Positions 21,436 to 31,764 of a DNA stretch of 64,000 bases are shown piece by piece. Every line of letters starts with the position of its first letter. Positions within the stretch are counted from its first letter, which is position 1. The stretch covers positions 1,867,501-1,931,500 of the forward strand of contig JADLSH010000155.1 of the NCBI GenBank assembly GCA_016169945.1, read 5' to 3'. The DNA is from Trachythela sp. YZ-2020. Lineage: Eukaryota > Cnidaria > Anthozoa > Malacalcyonacea > Clavulariidae. The notes below the pieces were generated by a model. That model saw only the letters and a list, made by a program, of their open reading frames with translations. It was not told where the DNA came from and did no database searches. The translations under genes and the position numbers were made by a program.

Positions 21436-21822
21436 AACCTGCTTTTCTTCAATGTCAATGAATACGGGAAAGAAAACACGATCGAGAAGATTTACGAGAT
21501 CTTAGAAAGAAATTTAGAGATTCCCACTGTCAGGGGCACAATAAAAATTGATCGTTCTCACCGAGTCGGAAGGAAACGCGAGGGCGAACGCAAGCTTAGA
21601 GCTATTGTTGGAAAATTTAACTTTTACCAAGATCGAGAGCGAGCACAATTAAACGCAAGAAAGCTCAGAGGAACGCGCATTGGAATCGCGGAGCAATTTC
21701 CCGAAGAAATTGAGAAGATTCGCCAAACATTATACCCTAAAGCGCAAGGACACAAAATGCGTATGGTACGAGATAAATTATACATAAACAATGTCGAGTT
21801 CAAACCTTCAATTCATAATTAA
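21436..21822 (+). pseudogene. LINE ORF1 fragment: RNA-binding domain
   Basis: An open stretch without a start codon encodes NLLFFNVNEYGKE, RGTIKIDRSHRVGRKREG, a basic helix region and KLYINNVEF before TAA. This is the usual order of the L1/Tx1-like ORF1 RNA-recognition and C-terminal domains. It continues the coiled-coil piece at 20590-20817. Confidence 0.75.
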
Positions 21823-21968
21823 CATTACCATCTTCTCCTATTTTAGCATATATAAATAAGACGCTATGGCTACTCTAAAATTAAGTAAGAAATATAGTTC
21901 TTCCTGTTTTCATAGAATAAGTAAGGATCAAAAAAGGATTAATTGTCGCACCGCATGCATAAAATTAC

Positions 21969-22722
21969 CTCTCGCCACAGGAGGCCCAGGCTCTATTTGC
22001 CCGCGCCCACCTGTGACTTCCTTATAACGAGGGAAGGAAGGAAACATTGAGACCAAAATAGCCCAGACAAAATAGCCCAGGCATATGTTACACGAAACTA
22101 TCCTCGATTTTTCGCCTTTAAATGCATTTCTTTCGAGATTAATCGATATCCCCTGCAAGAATGATACCGTACAACTTTCAAAACAACGATGCTTTAATCA
22201 AAGAGCTTAAATTCGTTCTAAAATCCGTGAGGGAATGACAAAATTTGGCAAAAATATATCCGCGTGCCTGGTTTGCTGGTCAAAAACCGGAAGTCGTTGA
22301 ACAACTCAAAATACACTCAGACTTGATTGGACAACTTTGAAATCTGAAATTTTTGTTGATATTCGTTGTCCAATGAGGTTTGAGTGTATTTTGAGTTGTG
22401 CAACGACTTCCGGTTTTTGACCAGCAAACCAGGCACGCGGATATATTTTTGCCAAATTTTGTCATTCCCTCACGGATTTTAGAGCGAATTTAAGCTCCTT
22501 GATTAAAGCATCGTTGTTTTGAAAGTTGTACGGTATCATTCTTGCAGGGGATATCGATTAATCTCGAAAGAAATGCATTTAAAGGCGAAAAATCGAGGAT
22601 AGTTTCGTGTAACATATGCCAAGTCTGGGCTATTTTGGTCTCAATGTTTCCTTCCTTCCCTCGTTATCAGGAAGTCACAGGCGGGCGCGGGCAAATAGAG
22701 CCTGGGCCTCCTGTGCTCTCGC
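21969..22722. mobile_element. Large fold-back element (740 bp) with 7-bp direct repeats
   Basis: The element spans 21976-22715. The two arms, each about 355 bases, are near-perfect inverted copies starting CACAGGAGGCCCAGGCTC and meet around 22332-22372 with a loop of about 40 bases. Flanking direct repeats CTCTCGC lie at 21969-21975 and 22716-22722. No protein is encoded; mirror-image open frames on both strands are a by-product of the palindrome. The superfamily is uncertain. Confidence 0.85.
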
Positions 22723-22779
22723 ATGTCAAGAAACGGAAATTGATATACGCAACATGTGCTTAAGCTGTTCGCTTCCTTT

Positions 22780-23328
22780 TTATTCAATTGATGATTTAGA
22801 ATTCCATTTTATTTTATCTATATCCAAGAAAAATATATTTTATCAAAAATTTCTAAAAAAGCCATCTGATAGAAATAAGATAGCCTGTAAAAAATACAAA
22901 AACAAACTCAATCACGTAATAAAAACTGCAAAGAAATTGTCTATTATGAAACACAATTTCTTAAATAAAAAAATGATATTAAAAAGACATGGCAAACTAT
23001 CAACGAAGTTCTTAACTGAAATAAAACCAGAACAAAACTACCTGATACTTTCTTACAGAAGAATTCAAATAATAATGTTACAAATTCCCTGGAAATTGCT
23101 AACAAATTGAACGAATATTTTGTGAAAATTGGTCCGCAACTAGCCAAAAAAATCCAAAAAATGATAACATAATATTTGAAAGCTACCTTAACGGTAATTA
23201 TGTTGAAAGTATGTTTATTGAATATGTGACTGAATATGAGCTGCAAATTGAGAATAATAACTTAAGTGAAAATAAAAGTGCGGCCATGACGACATGAGCG
23301 CGAAAATGATAAAGACTATGGTAAAAAA
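22780..23328 (+). pseudogene. LINE ORF2, 5' part (split by a 6.8-kb insertion)
   Basis: In shifting frames the strand encodes the linker region before reverse transcriptase (KKYKNKLNHVIKTAKKL, NKFNEYFVKIGPQLAKKI, and the GHDD..SAKMIKTM block at 23281-23328). The next part of this protein (EEIIKP, then the YDLSFETGKIP block) appears at 30150. One retrotransposon was therefore interrupted here by the intervening DNA. Confidence 0.75.
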
Positions 23329-23478
23329 TTATTGTTCCCACATCACATGCAAATTTGTCCCGAAAGCGTGTATAAGGCCAATGTTGTTTGCTCTATGTGT
23401 TTTTCTTCTGCAATAAATCGTAATAGAACACAACTAGAGATAACTTTGAAGTTCACTATACTTTATATTTGGCACAGA

Positions 23479-25630
23479 ATGCCACTTCGCCGTCCTCGCA
23501 ACGAGCTAACGTCGAAACGTATTAAAAACTCTTTAAGAGCAAATATACTGCCATTGGTAAGTGCGATATATTTTCCAGACTATTATCAATACGTTTGAAT
23601 ACTTCTCTATTATTGAATTTATGCGACGGGCATTCTAACCTATGTTTTTAAATACTACAGATCAACGATGATTTAAGAGCAATAGCATGCAGAGCTACAT
23701 GGAGAGTAGATCAAGACGATTTGCAAATAGCCCAATACCAAATAGCTTCAAAGCGCCTCGAACTTGACGATGCTCTCAGCAAGGTTTACGGCGTTCAGTT
23801 CTTTATTTCAAGCGTGACTGCAGTCACAACAAATGCGAAAGTGACCAAAGCTGAAAACGAAACCGAAGCGCAAGTCTATCCAGCTGTGGCGTTTTTTATT
23901 GTATATCGGGAAACGGAGAAGTGCAACCAAACGAAGATATACCAGCTGTTACACAATCACGACATGAAGGCAACTATGCAAGGGATATCAACGAGAGATA
24001 ACGATGCTACTAACAAGGCCTTGGAGGTGTCTTCCCATCAGCTGTTCCAAGTCGTAAAATATCACAACAACGAGCTCGTCCTGGATATGGTAAACACCTC
24101 TAACGAGTATTGCCTCGCCAGTTGTTCACGATCTACTTCCGCGGAGGAAAGCGACGAATCACGAAGGACAAATCAAAGACCGCGTCACCCAACTTCCCCA
24201 TGCCGCCTCATCGTCGTAAACGGAACGGAATTTGACAGTCCACTTCATACATACATACATACATACATTATTCAGCTCACTCCCCATTGGGGCTTTTCAG
24301 TGACCGATTACATCGAGTATCTAGCTAACCTATATTATGTACTTAACCTACATTATTTATTTTTACAATTGTGATATTACTTTCCTAATCTGTCCATCCT
24401 AACCCACCCAGTCAACTTCCCTGTGGGAGGAAACCGGAGTGCCCGGAGAAAACCCACGACTTTCGACAGAGTGTTGACTTACTCTTTTCACATGAGTGTG
24501 ATGAGTGTCCTCAACGAGAATCGAACTCAAGACTCAGAGGTGAAAGGCGTTTGCTCTGACGACTGCGCCACCGAAGCCAAACAATTCATCAAGCTATCAC
24601 CATGGTAACTGCACAAGTGGATGGTCCCTGTTTAATTTCTCCTCGACAATGTATGATGATCTAACAACTACCATGAGACAGATAGCAGCTGTAATGAAGA
24701 TCTGCAATAACGCAATGCACCGGGTCGACGTGCATGCGAAGCCAAAGGCAGCAAGTATGGCCTACGTAAAGATGATGCACGTTGGCAGTTACTTAAACAA
24801 GCTGTTGGCAAACGAAGCCATTCGTGGGAAAGTTTTAAGGCACTGCACATCTTTGCTACGAATCCTGTCCCACCCAGCATGTGAAATAATCCAACAAATA
24901 CAGTTCGATTTGGATTTAATCGAAGTTTCCAACGGGTTTTTCTTCCAGATATCTTCACGTAGTTTCGTTCGTGACGCGATACCGCTGAAGAAAGTTGGCA
25001 TCCAATCTCGAAGAGCGTTCGTCGCCTACGATTGCGCAACAGATCGAACCAACAACCAAAGAAGGAGTCCTTAACTCATTTCCTGACGTCGTAGTTCGTG
25101 CAAATTTTTGCAACAAATTCTATCAATGTTTAATGGCAGGCAAAATGCCCCATATAATACGAGAGTTAGTTGTTGCCGGACCCAAAGATTCAGCGAAGAC
25201 ATCTTGGGCGTCCATATTTCATCGAATAATCACGCAAGGAAAGATAGCATCAATTACGGACGAACGACAGTTCTCGGGTGCAAGGATAAACGACCAAACC
25301 CAACTGGTGCTGGTCGACGAATGGTCGGGATCCACACTTCAATCGGACCTCGCTAAGACAATTTTGCAAAGTGGCTGGATGGTGACGGCGGTGAAACACG
25401 GAATGCCGAGAACTGTCTTGCTTGGTTGGCCAGTGAAATAACCACCAATCGCTAATACGTTGATCCAGAGGAGCTGTGGTACGAGCCTGTCAACGCAGAA
25501 GGTCAAATTATTGAGAATAATGAAGGCTTCAAACTTTTCGACCCTTCCGTGTTGACAAGTATTCCAAATGAAGATATCCGGCAAGCCAACATCTCGGATG
25601 GACAAAAAGTTGTGGTAAGCCAAGTTATAC
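23479..25630 (+). pseudogene. Rep-like protein with superfamily 3 helicase domain, intron-containing, broken
   Basis: Exon 1 (23479-23556, MPLRRPRNELTSKRIKN...) joins exon 2 at 23661 across a 104-base GTAAGT...CTACAG intron, phase 0. Exon 2 is open to about 24240, where a SINE interrupts it, and resumes at about 24577. A frameshift near 25036 leads into the helicase core: Walker A GPKDSAKTS (usual Gly replaced by Ala), Walker B QLVLVDEW, then LAKTILQSGWMVTAVKHG. After VKHG the frame shifts to NAENCLAWLASE, probably through a deletion that removed the sensor and arginine-finger region. These motifs and their order are those of parvovirus-type NS1/Rep SF3 helicases, which unwind DNA for rolling-hairpin or rolling-circle replication. 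No HUH nuclease motif was recognised in the first 250 residues. It is non-functional as it stands. Whether the source is viral or a transposon is open. Confidence 0.65.
24244..24576 (-). mobile_element. tRNA-derived SINE inserted in the Rep-like gene
   Basis: Read on the minus strand it starts with a tRNA-like head: box A TGGCGCAGTCGTCAGAGC and box B GAGTTCGATTCTC, about 24576-24500. A body follows with GGTTTTCTCCGGGCACTCC, ending in a (TATG)n tail at 24270-24246. It lies inside the Rep-like coding sequence, so it arrived after that gene. No target duplication could be fixed. Confidence 0.8.
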
Positions 25631-25639
25631 ATCCATCCT

Positions 25640-26579
25640 TTGAACTTGAATAATCAACGGCAAAGATTGAATCGCAAACGAGATCGGACTCGTTCTCGAC
25701 CACTCTCTCCTTCGTCGGACGAAAGCGATTATGATCTTCAACCTAGACATGACGAGGAACAAATATCCTGTAAACCAACACCAACCTCTGTCGCGATTGC
25801 TCAGCAAATCAGCCCACTCCACCAACCCATTACACCCATCAATAACCCGGACGCAGAAAGTGATTTTGATGAACGGTTGAGATCGCTCGAGAAAGACCTG
25901 CTGATGAAGCCTTGTTCCTGAAAAACAAAAAAGAAGAGTCGACTTATCGAAAGTACAATCACTCGACCTAATCCCAGTTCTCCTCGCAGCGAAAGCAGAA
26001 TGATGAAGCAGGTGATCGTCTTGAAGATGAGTTGACAAATAAAGATGGAGAAACGGTAGCTGTTGAGGAGGGAAAGAGCCAAAACGATGAAACGCAGGAA
26101 AGCAGAGTGCCTTCATGGCCACCTATTGATGTAACATTACCCTGGATTTTGAACGATAAAAAATATCATCGTAGAATTGTCGAGCTTTAGGAATGTGATT
26201 TCGATCGCAAAAGGTTGTCGAAAGCACGTGGGTTATCCTTTTCCTCGCGTAAAGACGAAAGCAGATCCAGAGATCGACGCTTGGATGATCGTAAGCGGAT
26301 GGAGTCGCGACGTTTTTGACGTGGATCGTTTTATCCACGATAAACGTGGATCGTTTTATCCTTAAGAGACATAAGGAAGCATATCCTACGTTGAGACGCG
26401 TAAGACGAAAGATTCAAGTCAAAGTTATGGATGATCGTTGTCCTATGCTCTTAGCCATGGAAAGAATGAACAAACGTGATCATGATGAACAGCGACAAGT
26501 GATTGACGAACAAGAACCAACAGTTCAATTAAATTCTCAAACGTATTGGACAGCTCTCAAATCTTGGAGACCATGGTGA
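25640..26579 (+). pseudogene. Charged C-terminal region or second gene of the helicase element, broken
   Basis: Fragments in shifting frames share one character: Arg/Ser/Asp/Glu-rich and disordered (RTRSRPLSPSSDESDYD), then DVTLPWILNDKKYHRR, then a basic segment AYPTLRRVRRKIQVKV ending in SWRPW and a stop at 26579. It may be the C-terminal tail of the Rep-like protein or a separate small gene. At 26320-26361 an 18-base unit is duplicated in tandem. No family recognised. Confidence 0.35.
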
Positions 26580-26806
26580 AATAACGTTGAACATAACTGT
26601 ATTGTGTGCTGGATGCTTCTGTCAAATTGTGTTGTGTGTTCAAGTAAACGATTAAAAGTTATAGAAAGCCTGTTTCTTCGTCCATATATATAACTTTGTT
26701 TAATTTGGGATAAAATTACCAAAATACTCGCAAAAGAACACCTTTTCCTAAATGGTTTGACTAACTGAACTTTTTAAGAAACAACAGATTTTTAAAAAGT
26801 AAAGTT

Positions 26807-26812
26807 AATAAA
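26807..26812 (+). promoter_or_regulatory. Poly(A) signal of the helicase-element gene
   Basis: AATAAA lies 230 bases after the last coding-like segment on the plus strand. Confidence 0.4.
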
Positions 26813-26884
26813 ATAATAGGTATTTTTCATAAGCTATGTATTCATTTGCAAGCTTGGCAGTTATTATACAAGTAGGTTTACGGG

Positions 26885-27045
26885 TCTAATTTGCATAGAA
26901 TTACGTCATTTTGTAACACCTGGCTACCATCTTTAGTAGCCAGGTGGTAGCCATGTATTTTAATAGGGAGTTCTATTAGTAGGCAGGTAGCCGGTTGTTT
27001 TGCATACAAATAAGTTTCATGGTATAATTTACATGAAATAGGTTT
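26885..27045. repeat. Left inverted repeat of the tyrosine-recombinase element
   Basis: About 160 bases from GGGTCTAATTTGCATAG, including TGGCTACC and GGTAGCCA motifs that pair within the repeat. Its reverse complement occurs twice in tandem at 29054-29556. Confidence 0.75.
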
Positions 27046-27189
27046 ATAATATAATTGAGTAAATTGTATTTACTAAATGTAATATTTGTAAACTAAAATC
27101 TGAATCTATTTATCTCATGCGAGATTTATATTCAATTCAACAGACTTAGAAGAATATTTAGTTAAATAAGCTTTCTTACAATCGCTCTA

Positions 27190-28849
27190 AATCTTAGTGT
27201 TCTAGACTCTCTTCCTGGTTGAAAACGATACTCGGGATGGGGTAAGATACAGGACCACCGGGGTCCATACTTCTCCAGACCTTGCTTGATAAATTCGTCT
27301 TCTTTTTTGTAAGTCGTAAAGGTCGCTTCCTTGCTCTCGTGCACCTATCTGCGGACATAGAAACTGCTGTTTCACAGGCGTCTTCTTCGACAAGATCGTT
27401 TTGGTTATCTTCTACAATCGAGATGGGTTCCTTTAATTGTTCTATGCAATTATCCATCTCTTCATCTTCACAACCGCGAAGTCTTTCCATACACGTTCGT
27501 CCTTTTAACGCAACGTCACGTGCTCGAAGTTTCTGATAATGTAGCCTACCGTTGCTACATTTGAACAATATTTCTGGTCTTCGGACACCATCTTTTGTTC
27601 TTCTATATTCAAAGCCATAGCACTTTCAGTTTCAATAATTTGTCGATATCTAGTCGGGTGAACGTATTTGCCAATGGCTTGAGATACTAGTATGCTTAAG
27701 AGCTCAGTAAGTTTTTGGAACTGAAAACCATTACGATTAACAAGCAGGTAGTCGCATCTTGGTTTTAGCAGCGGTCTAACAACCTTGATGTAATCATCCA
27801 CAATTCCCAAACTAATTTCGTCAAAATACAATGAATCGAAACCGTATTTTCTCGCAATTTTAAAGATTTTGTGATCAACCATTCCTCCGTTATTCTTGGC
27901 GCTTTCAATAATTTCAAATGTTAAGTCAACTTAAGTGGAGGTACGTCATAGGTCTACACCCTTTAATTTAAACATGAACACAGCCAAGAAACGTGTTGCG
28001 AATGTCAATTTAGTTGCATTGACAGCAGACGTTTTACTTCTGCACTCTTCCAGTGTTTCTTTGTAACGACCAGTGTGAAAGGGTATGACATTCTGTAGCT
28101 CGCCCAGAGTTGCCCAGAGTTTCCCAGAGTTTCCCAGTTTCTCCTAGATTCCAGAGTCTCTATATCTAGATCGGTAGTCCAATGAGCACGCATTTCCTTC
28201 ACTAAGCATTTCCTTGCACGTTTTATATAAACTTCTGTGAAAGAAAATTTTTGTAAAACTGATCGATCCTGGCGGAGAGTTAAATTTGCGAAAATCTAAT
28301 AGTTCTGAAATACTTGTAACGTATGCCAACTGTCCAGATTGACCGAAGATCGTCAATAAAAGAAGTCAATAGTTTAGAAAAGCCGAGAAAATAGTCGATT
28401 ATATTGACAGTTGAAAGCGCGCTTGATTCGTCTTCATTTGTTTGTAACCAATAAAATTTTATGAGCTGAAGAGCTCGTGTCACGGATACTTCAGCTTGTT
28501 TTTTAACTTTACCACCCCCATCTGTACTTTGCAGCCAGAGTATGAAAGACCGGGAGAATTCATTCTCACTCGAACAACAAGGAATTGTATGCTTGGTTTT
28601 CTTCTCTGATTTTCTTTCATCGCCTGCTTGTAAGCCGGTAGCGGTTGTTGGTTTTTCATCAAAGTACTTGAACCAAGGGTGCTTGATACTGAGATGTTTC
28701 CTGCACCCTCTTCGACTGGAAAATCCCGTATGGTCACAGGAAGTTACCGGACAGCAAACTAACCCTTCTCTACTGATATCCAACTGAAGTCTTCTTGGCT
28801 TATTGAAAGCTCCTTCTAGCGATTTCCAATCCACAGCCTGTATTGACAT
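27190..28849 (-). pseudogene. Zinc-finger tyrosine recombinase of a Crypton-like element, frameshifted
   Basis: The minus strand starts near ATG 28849, after a TTTTGAG acceptor. It encodes a C2H2-like finger (CCPVTSCDHTGFSSRRGCRKH), then a helical stretch typical of the core-binding domain (FSRSFILWLQS, ALQLIKFYWLQ). The recombinase domain follows in several frames: IDDYIKVVRPLLKPRCDYLLV, the HPTRYRQ block with the His-x-x-Arg of the catalytic set, SEDQKYCSNVA, and HYQKLRARDVA with the likely nucleophile Tyr. A Lys/Arg-rich tail ends at 27162. At least three frameshifts lie between 28330 and 27540. Such proteins integrate circular DNA by strand exchange at a tyrosine. The element lies between inverted repeats, which classical Cryptons lack. 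Confidence 0.6.
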
Positions 28850-29053
28850 CCTCAAAAGACAGAAAAATATAAGCTTGTTTGGAAACGGAACTATTTCATG
28901 CGGAACGGTCTGCATAAATTGTGAATATTGCAATTCATCGGCTTATATTCTCTTGAAGGGAACGACTACCCTTATTCAATTGCAAACATTAAGGCAAATA
29001 ATAGTTTATTGTCAGTTGTTCTACTATCAAGTGACTCATGATCAAGCCATTTA

Positions 29054-29556
29054 TATGACGTAATTTCATGTTAATTATACGGTCAAACTTATTTGTATGC
29101 ACAACAACTGGCTACCTGGCTACTAATACAAATCGGTATTAAAATACATGGATACCACCTGGCTCAGTAAGTACCTACCTAATATGAAGATGTTTTGTGA
29201 TTGGTCTTCTGAAAAAAAAGTGATTAGTGTTTATGACTCGTTCTTTAGAAAGACAATTTCTATAGTTTATTGTCCTTTATTGTCATAACCAACCAATCAC
29301 AAAGCCTGTTCATATAGGTACGTACCGACCCACCTGGCTACTAAAGAGGGTAGCCGGTCAGGTGGTAGCCAGGTGTTTTAAAATGATGTAATTTGATGCA
29401 AACTATACCGTCAAATTTATTTGTATGCAAAACAACTGGCTACCTGGCTGCTAATACAAATCCTTGTTAGAATACCTGCATGGCTACCATCTGGCTACTA
29501 AAGATGGTAGCCAGCTATTTTAAAATGACGTAATTTCATGCAAAATAAGACCATTA
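29054..29556. repeat. Right inverted repeat of the recombinase element, two tandem copies
   Basis: Copy 1 (29054-29164 and 29329-29398) is split by a small fold-back element. Copy 2 runs 29399-29556. Both are reverse complements of 26885-27045, with shared blocks CTTATTTGTATGCA, GGCTACCTGGCT and ACTAAAGATGGTAGCCA. The tandem duplication at one end only is unusual. Confidence 0.75.
29155..29338. mobile_element. Fold-back MITE inside the right inverted repeat
   Basis: Ends CAGTAAGTACCTACCTA and, inverted, GTCGGTACGTACCTA continue into a shared TTTGTGATTGGT. The sequence CCACCTGGCT occurs immediately on both sides (29155-29164 and 29329-29338), consistent with a target duplication of 8-10 bases. 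Confidence 0.65.
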
Positions 29557-29677
29557 AACATATTATAATTATCCAAATACAGACAACTACCTATTACTTT
29601 GATAAAATACCATTATTGTGCTTCTACGCAAGGGTTAGAATAACTATCAATAAATTTTACAAAAACATCATCCCAAA

Positions 29678-29930
29678 AGGAACGTTCGTTTCTGCGTAAA
29701 ACTATTAGTTCCGGAAATCGGAACATATATTTGTTCCTCTCTGCCTAAAACTATTAGTTCCGAAAATCGGAACATATATTTGTTCCTCTCTAATGGACAG
29801 GAACAAATAGTTCCTCAACTTAAAATCGGAACGACTTGTTCCACTTTGGTGGTGTTCTTTTGTCAAAGGGAACCAAATTTTTGTTCCTGAAACAATGCCG
29901 GTACAAAGCGGACCGTTTTACATCGTTCCG
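29678..29930. promoter_or_regulatory. Iteron-like field of GGAAC / GTTCC sites
   Basis: About fourteen GGAAC or GTTCC pentamers in 250 bases, mostly paired as inverted repeats 6-15 bases apart (for example GGAACAAATAGTTCC and GGAACGACTTGTTCC), plus a 49-base tandem repeat (29698-29746 and 29747-29792). This looks like a replication-initiator or repressor binding field. It sits near the end of the insertion opposite the helicase gene. Confidence 0.55.
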
Positions 29931-30150
29931 AAAACCGAAACAAACGAGTCACACTTAAATCAGTAAAATGTTGTTCGGCTCGCTTGTTTCTATAATAACA
30001 CTTGTGTTGCAATTTGGACATTCACTACCAACTAGGTATTCTTACTGATCCGTGTTAACGGTTATTAACGTTAATAGAGTACAAAAATATTTTTCTAAAG
30101 CAAGAAACATTAGGCTAACAAGAACAGAATATATGAAAACGATGATGATG

Positions 30151-31420
30151 ATCAGTGAAGAAATAATTAAACCTCCAACATAAATTTATGATTTATCATT
30201 TGAAACTGGAAAAATACCAAATTTTCTGGAAAATAGCTTTAGTTACTCCTATTTTCAAAGCGAAGGAAAATAATCTATTTGGAAACTATCGACCTATATC
30301 GGTATATTAACTTGTTTTTCAAAACTACTTGAAAAACATATGCACAAAGGACTAATTAACTATGTTTGGGTTTAGAAAAAATAGATCAACTGAGCATGAA
30401 CAAACCGATAAGATATCCAAAGCAATAGATGAAGGTAAATATACTGTAGGTATTTTCCTTGATCTCTGTAAAGCCTTTGACACTGTCAATCATGAAATTA
30501 TTATAAAAAAACGTCAACACTATGGAATTAGAGGTATATGTCTACAATGGTTTATAAATTATTTACAAGAAATAACTCAAATGGTCAAATATAAACAACA
30601 TAGGTCAACTGAAATGAGTGTTACGCGACTGAAGTCCCACAAGGTTCAATTATTGGACCACTACGTACTATTTCTAATATACATCAATGACATTGAAAAC
30701 TGCAGTAATATTCTTTCTTTTGTCTTATGTGCCGATGATACAAATGCCTTTTATTCAAATTCGTGCTTAAAAACTTTAGCTAATACATAGACAAAATGAA
30801 ATGAATGAAGTAGTGCAATGGCTTAATGCCAATAAATTATCAATCAACGCATCCAAAACAAAATTTGTCATTTTAAATCAAGAAATAAGTCACAGTACTT
30901 TGTATACAGTTCCTATAGGTGTATTAGTTGATCAAGAGTTGACATGGAAGATCCAGATCAGCTCAGTTCTGAAAAACATAATTAAATCTGCGGGTCTGAT
31001 TGCAAAACTAAGACATTTTACGAATAAAAACACTTCGAAATTGATTTATTATGCATTGGTCTATCCATACCTCAGGTACGGAAATCTAGTTTGGGTAAAT
31101 ATATACCCAACAGGGTTACAAAAGTTACCAAATGTGCAAAAGAAAATTGTTCGACTAATCGGTTTTTAATCTTATACGGATCATTCAGAACCATTATTTT
31201 TACATTTGAAAATCTTGAATATCTATCAAATTAATTATTATCTATGTACTTTATTCATGTATCGCTTCAATTATTGTCAAAATTTGTCGGACTTTTATAA
31301 TGATTACTTCAAACAAAATAACGAACTACACAACTATAATACGCGAAATTCTATGCGTACTAAGTTACATGTGAGCTATAAGAGAACAAACTATCGTAAA
31401 TACACTGAGTTTCTATATTG
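30151..31420 (+). pseudogene. LINE ORF2, reverse-transcriptase part (continues 22780-23328)
   Basis: This region has reverse-transcriptase blocks in order: YDLSFETGKIP, VTPIFKAKENN-type motif, FGFRKNRSTEH, GIFLDLCKAFDTVNHEII, ADDTN (the catalytic YADD equivalent, with CADD), MNEVVQWLNANKLSINASKTKF, LVYPYLRYGNLVW and LPNVQKKIVRLI. Several frameshifts and an internal stop break it. The frame ends near 31418, with a 3' UTR to about 31760. It belongs to the CR1/L2 group of non-LTR elements by motif style. Confidence 0.85.
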
Positions 31421-31764
31421 AATTGTCTTGATGAAGAAAATAAGTATACTTATTAAATCACATTTTTCTTTTAAGAAAACTGCAAAATCCCATTACTTGA
31501 TGTCTAGTTGATGTTAATATTCTAGGAATACTAATGACAGTATTCAGTAAGATACTAAATATTCCTTAAACTGTTTCCCCACTTCCATTTGTTCTTATCT
31601 ACATGGTCTATTTTTTATATTACTGAACAACTAATTAAAACTATAGGGGCCTTGTCATAAAAGTCCAACAGGATTTCCAGAGGTCTCTAGCACGTTATAC
31701 TAGTCTATTAATTATTCTGCAATACTTGTAAATATTTTTTGTGGGTAAATAAAATCTCTCAACA

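Larger units (their letters stand above)
23329..30150. mobile_element. Composite insertion splitting a LINE: SF3-helicase element with nested recombinase element
   Basis: A single LINE reading frame stops at about 23328 and resumes at about 30150. A degenerate direct repeat (ATAAAGACTATGGT at 23313-23326, ATGAAAACGATGAT near 30132) may be its target duplication. The insert contains a plus-strand helicase gene (23479-26579), its poly(A) signal (26807), an inverted-repeat-bounded minus-strand tyrosine recombinase (26885-29556) and an iteron-like field (29678-29930). The simplest reading is a helicase-encoding element of about 4.1 kb into which the recombinase element later inserted. One larger element holding both genes is the alternative. 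Confidence 0.6.

Noticed and set aside
24668..25039. 123-codon minus-strand frame
   Set aside because: Antisense to the Rep-like gene, which has recognisable motifs on the plus strand.
25625..26122. 165-codon minus-strand frame
   Set aside because: Antisense to the charged coding-like region of the helicase element. No domain is seen on the minus strand.
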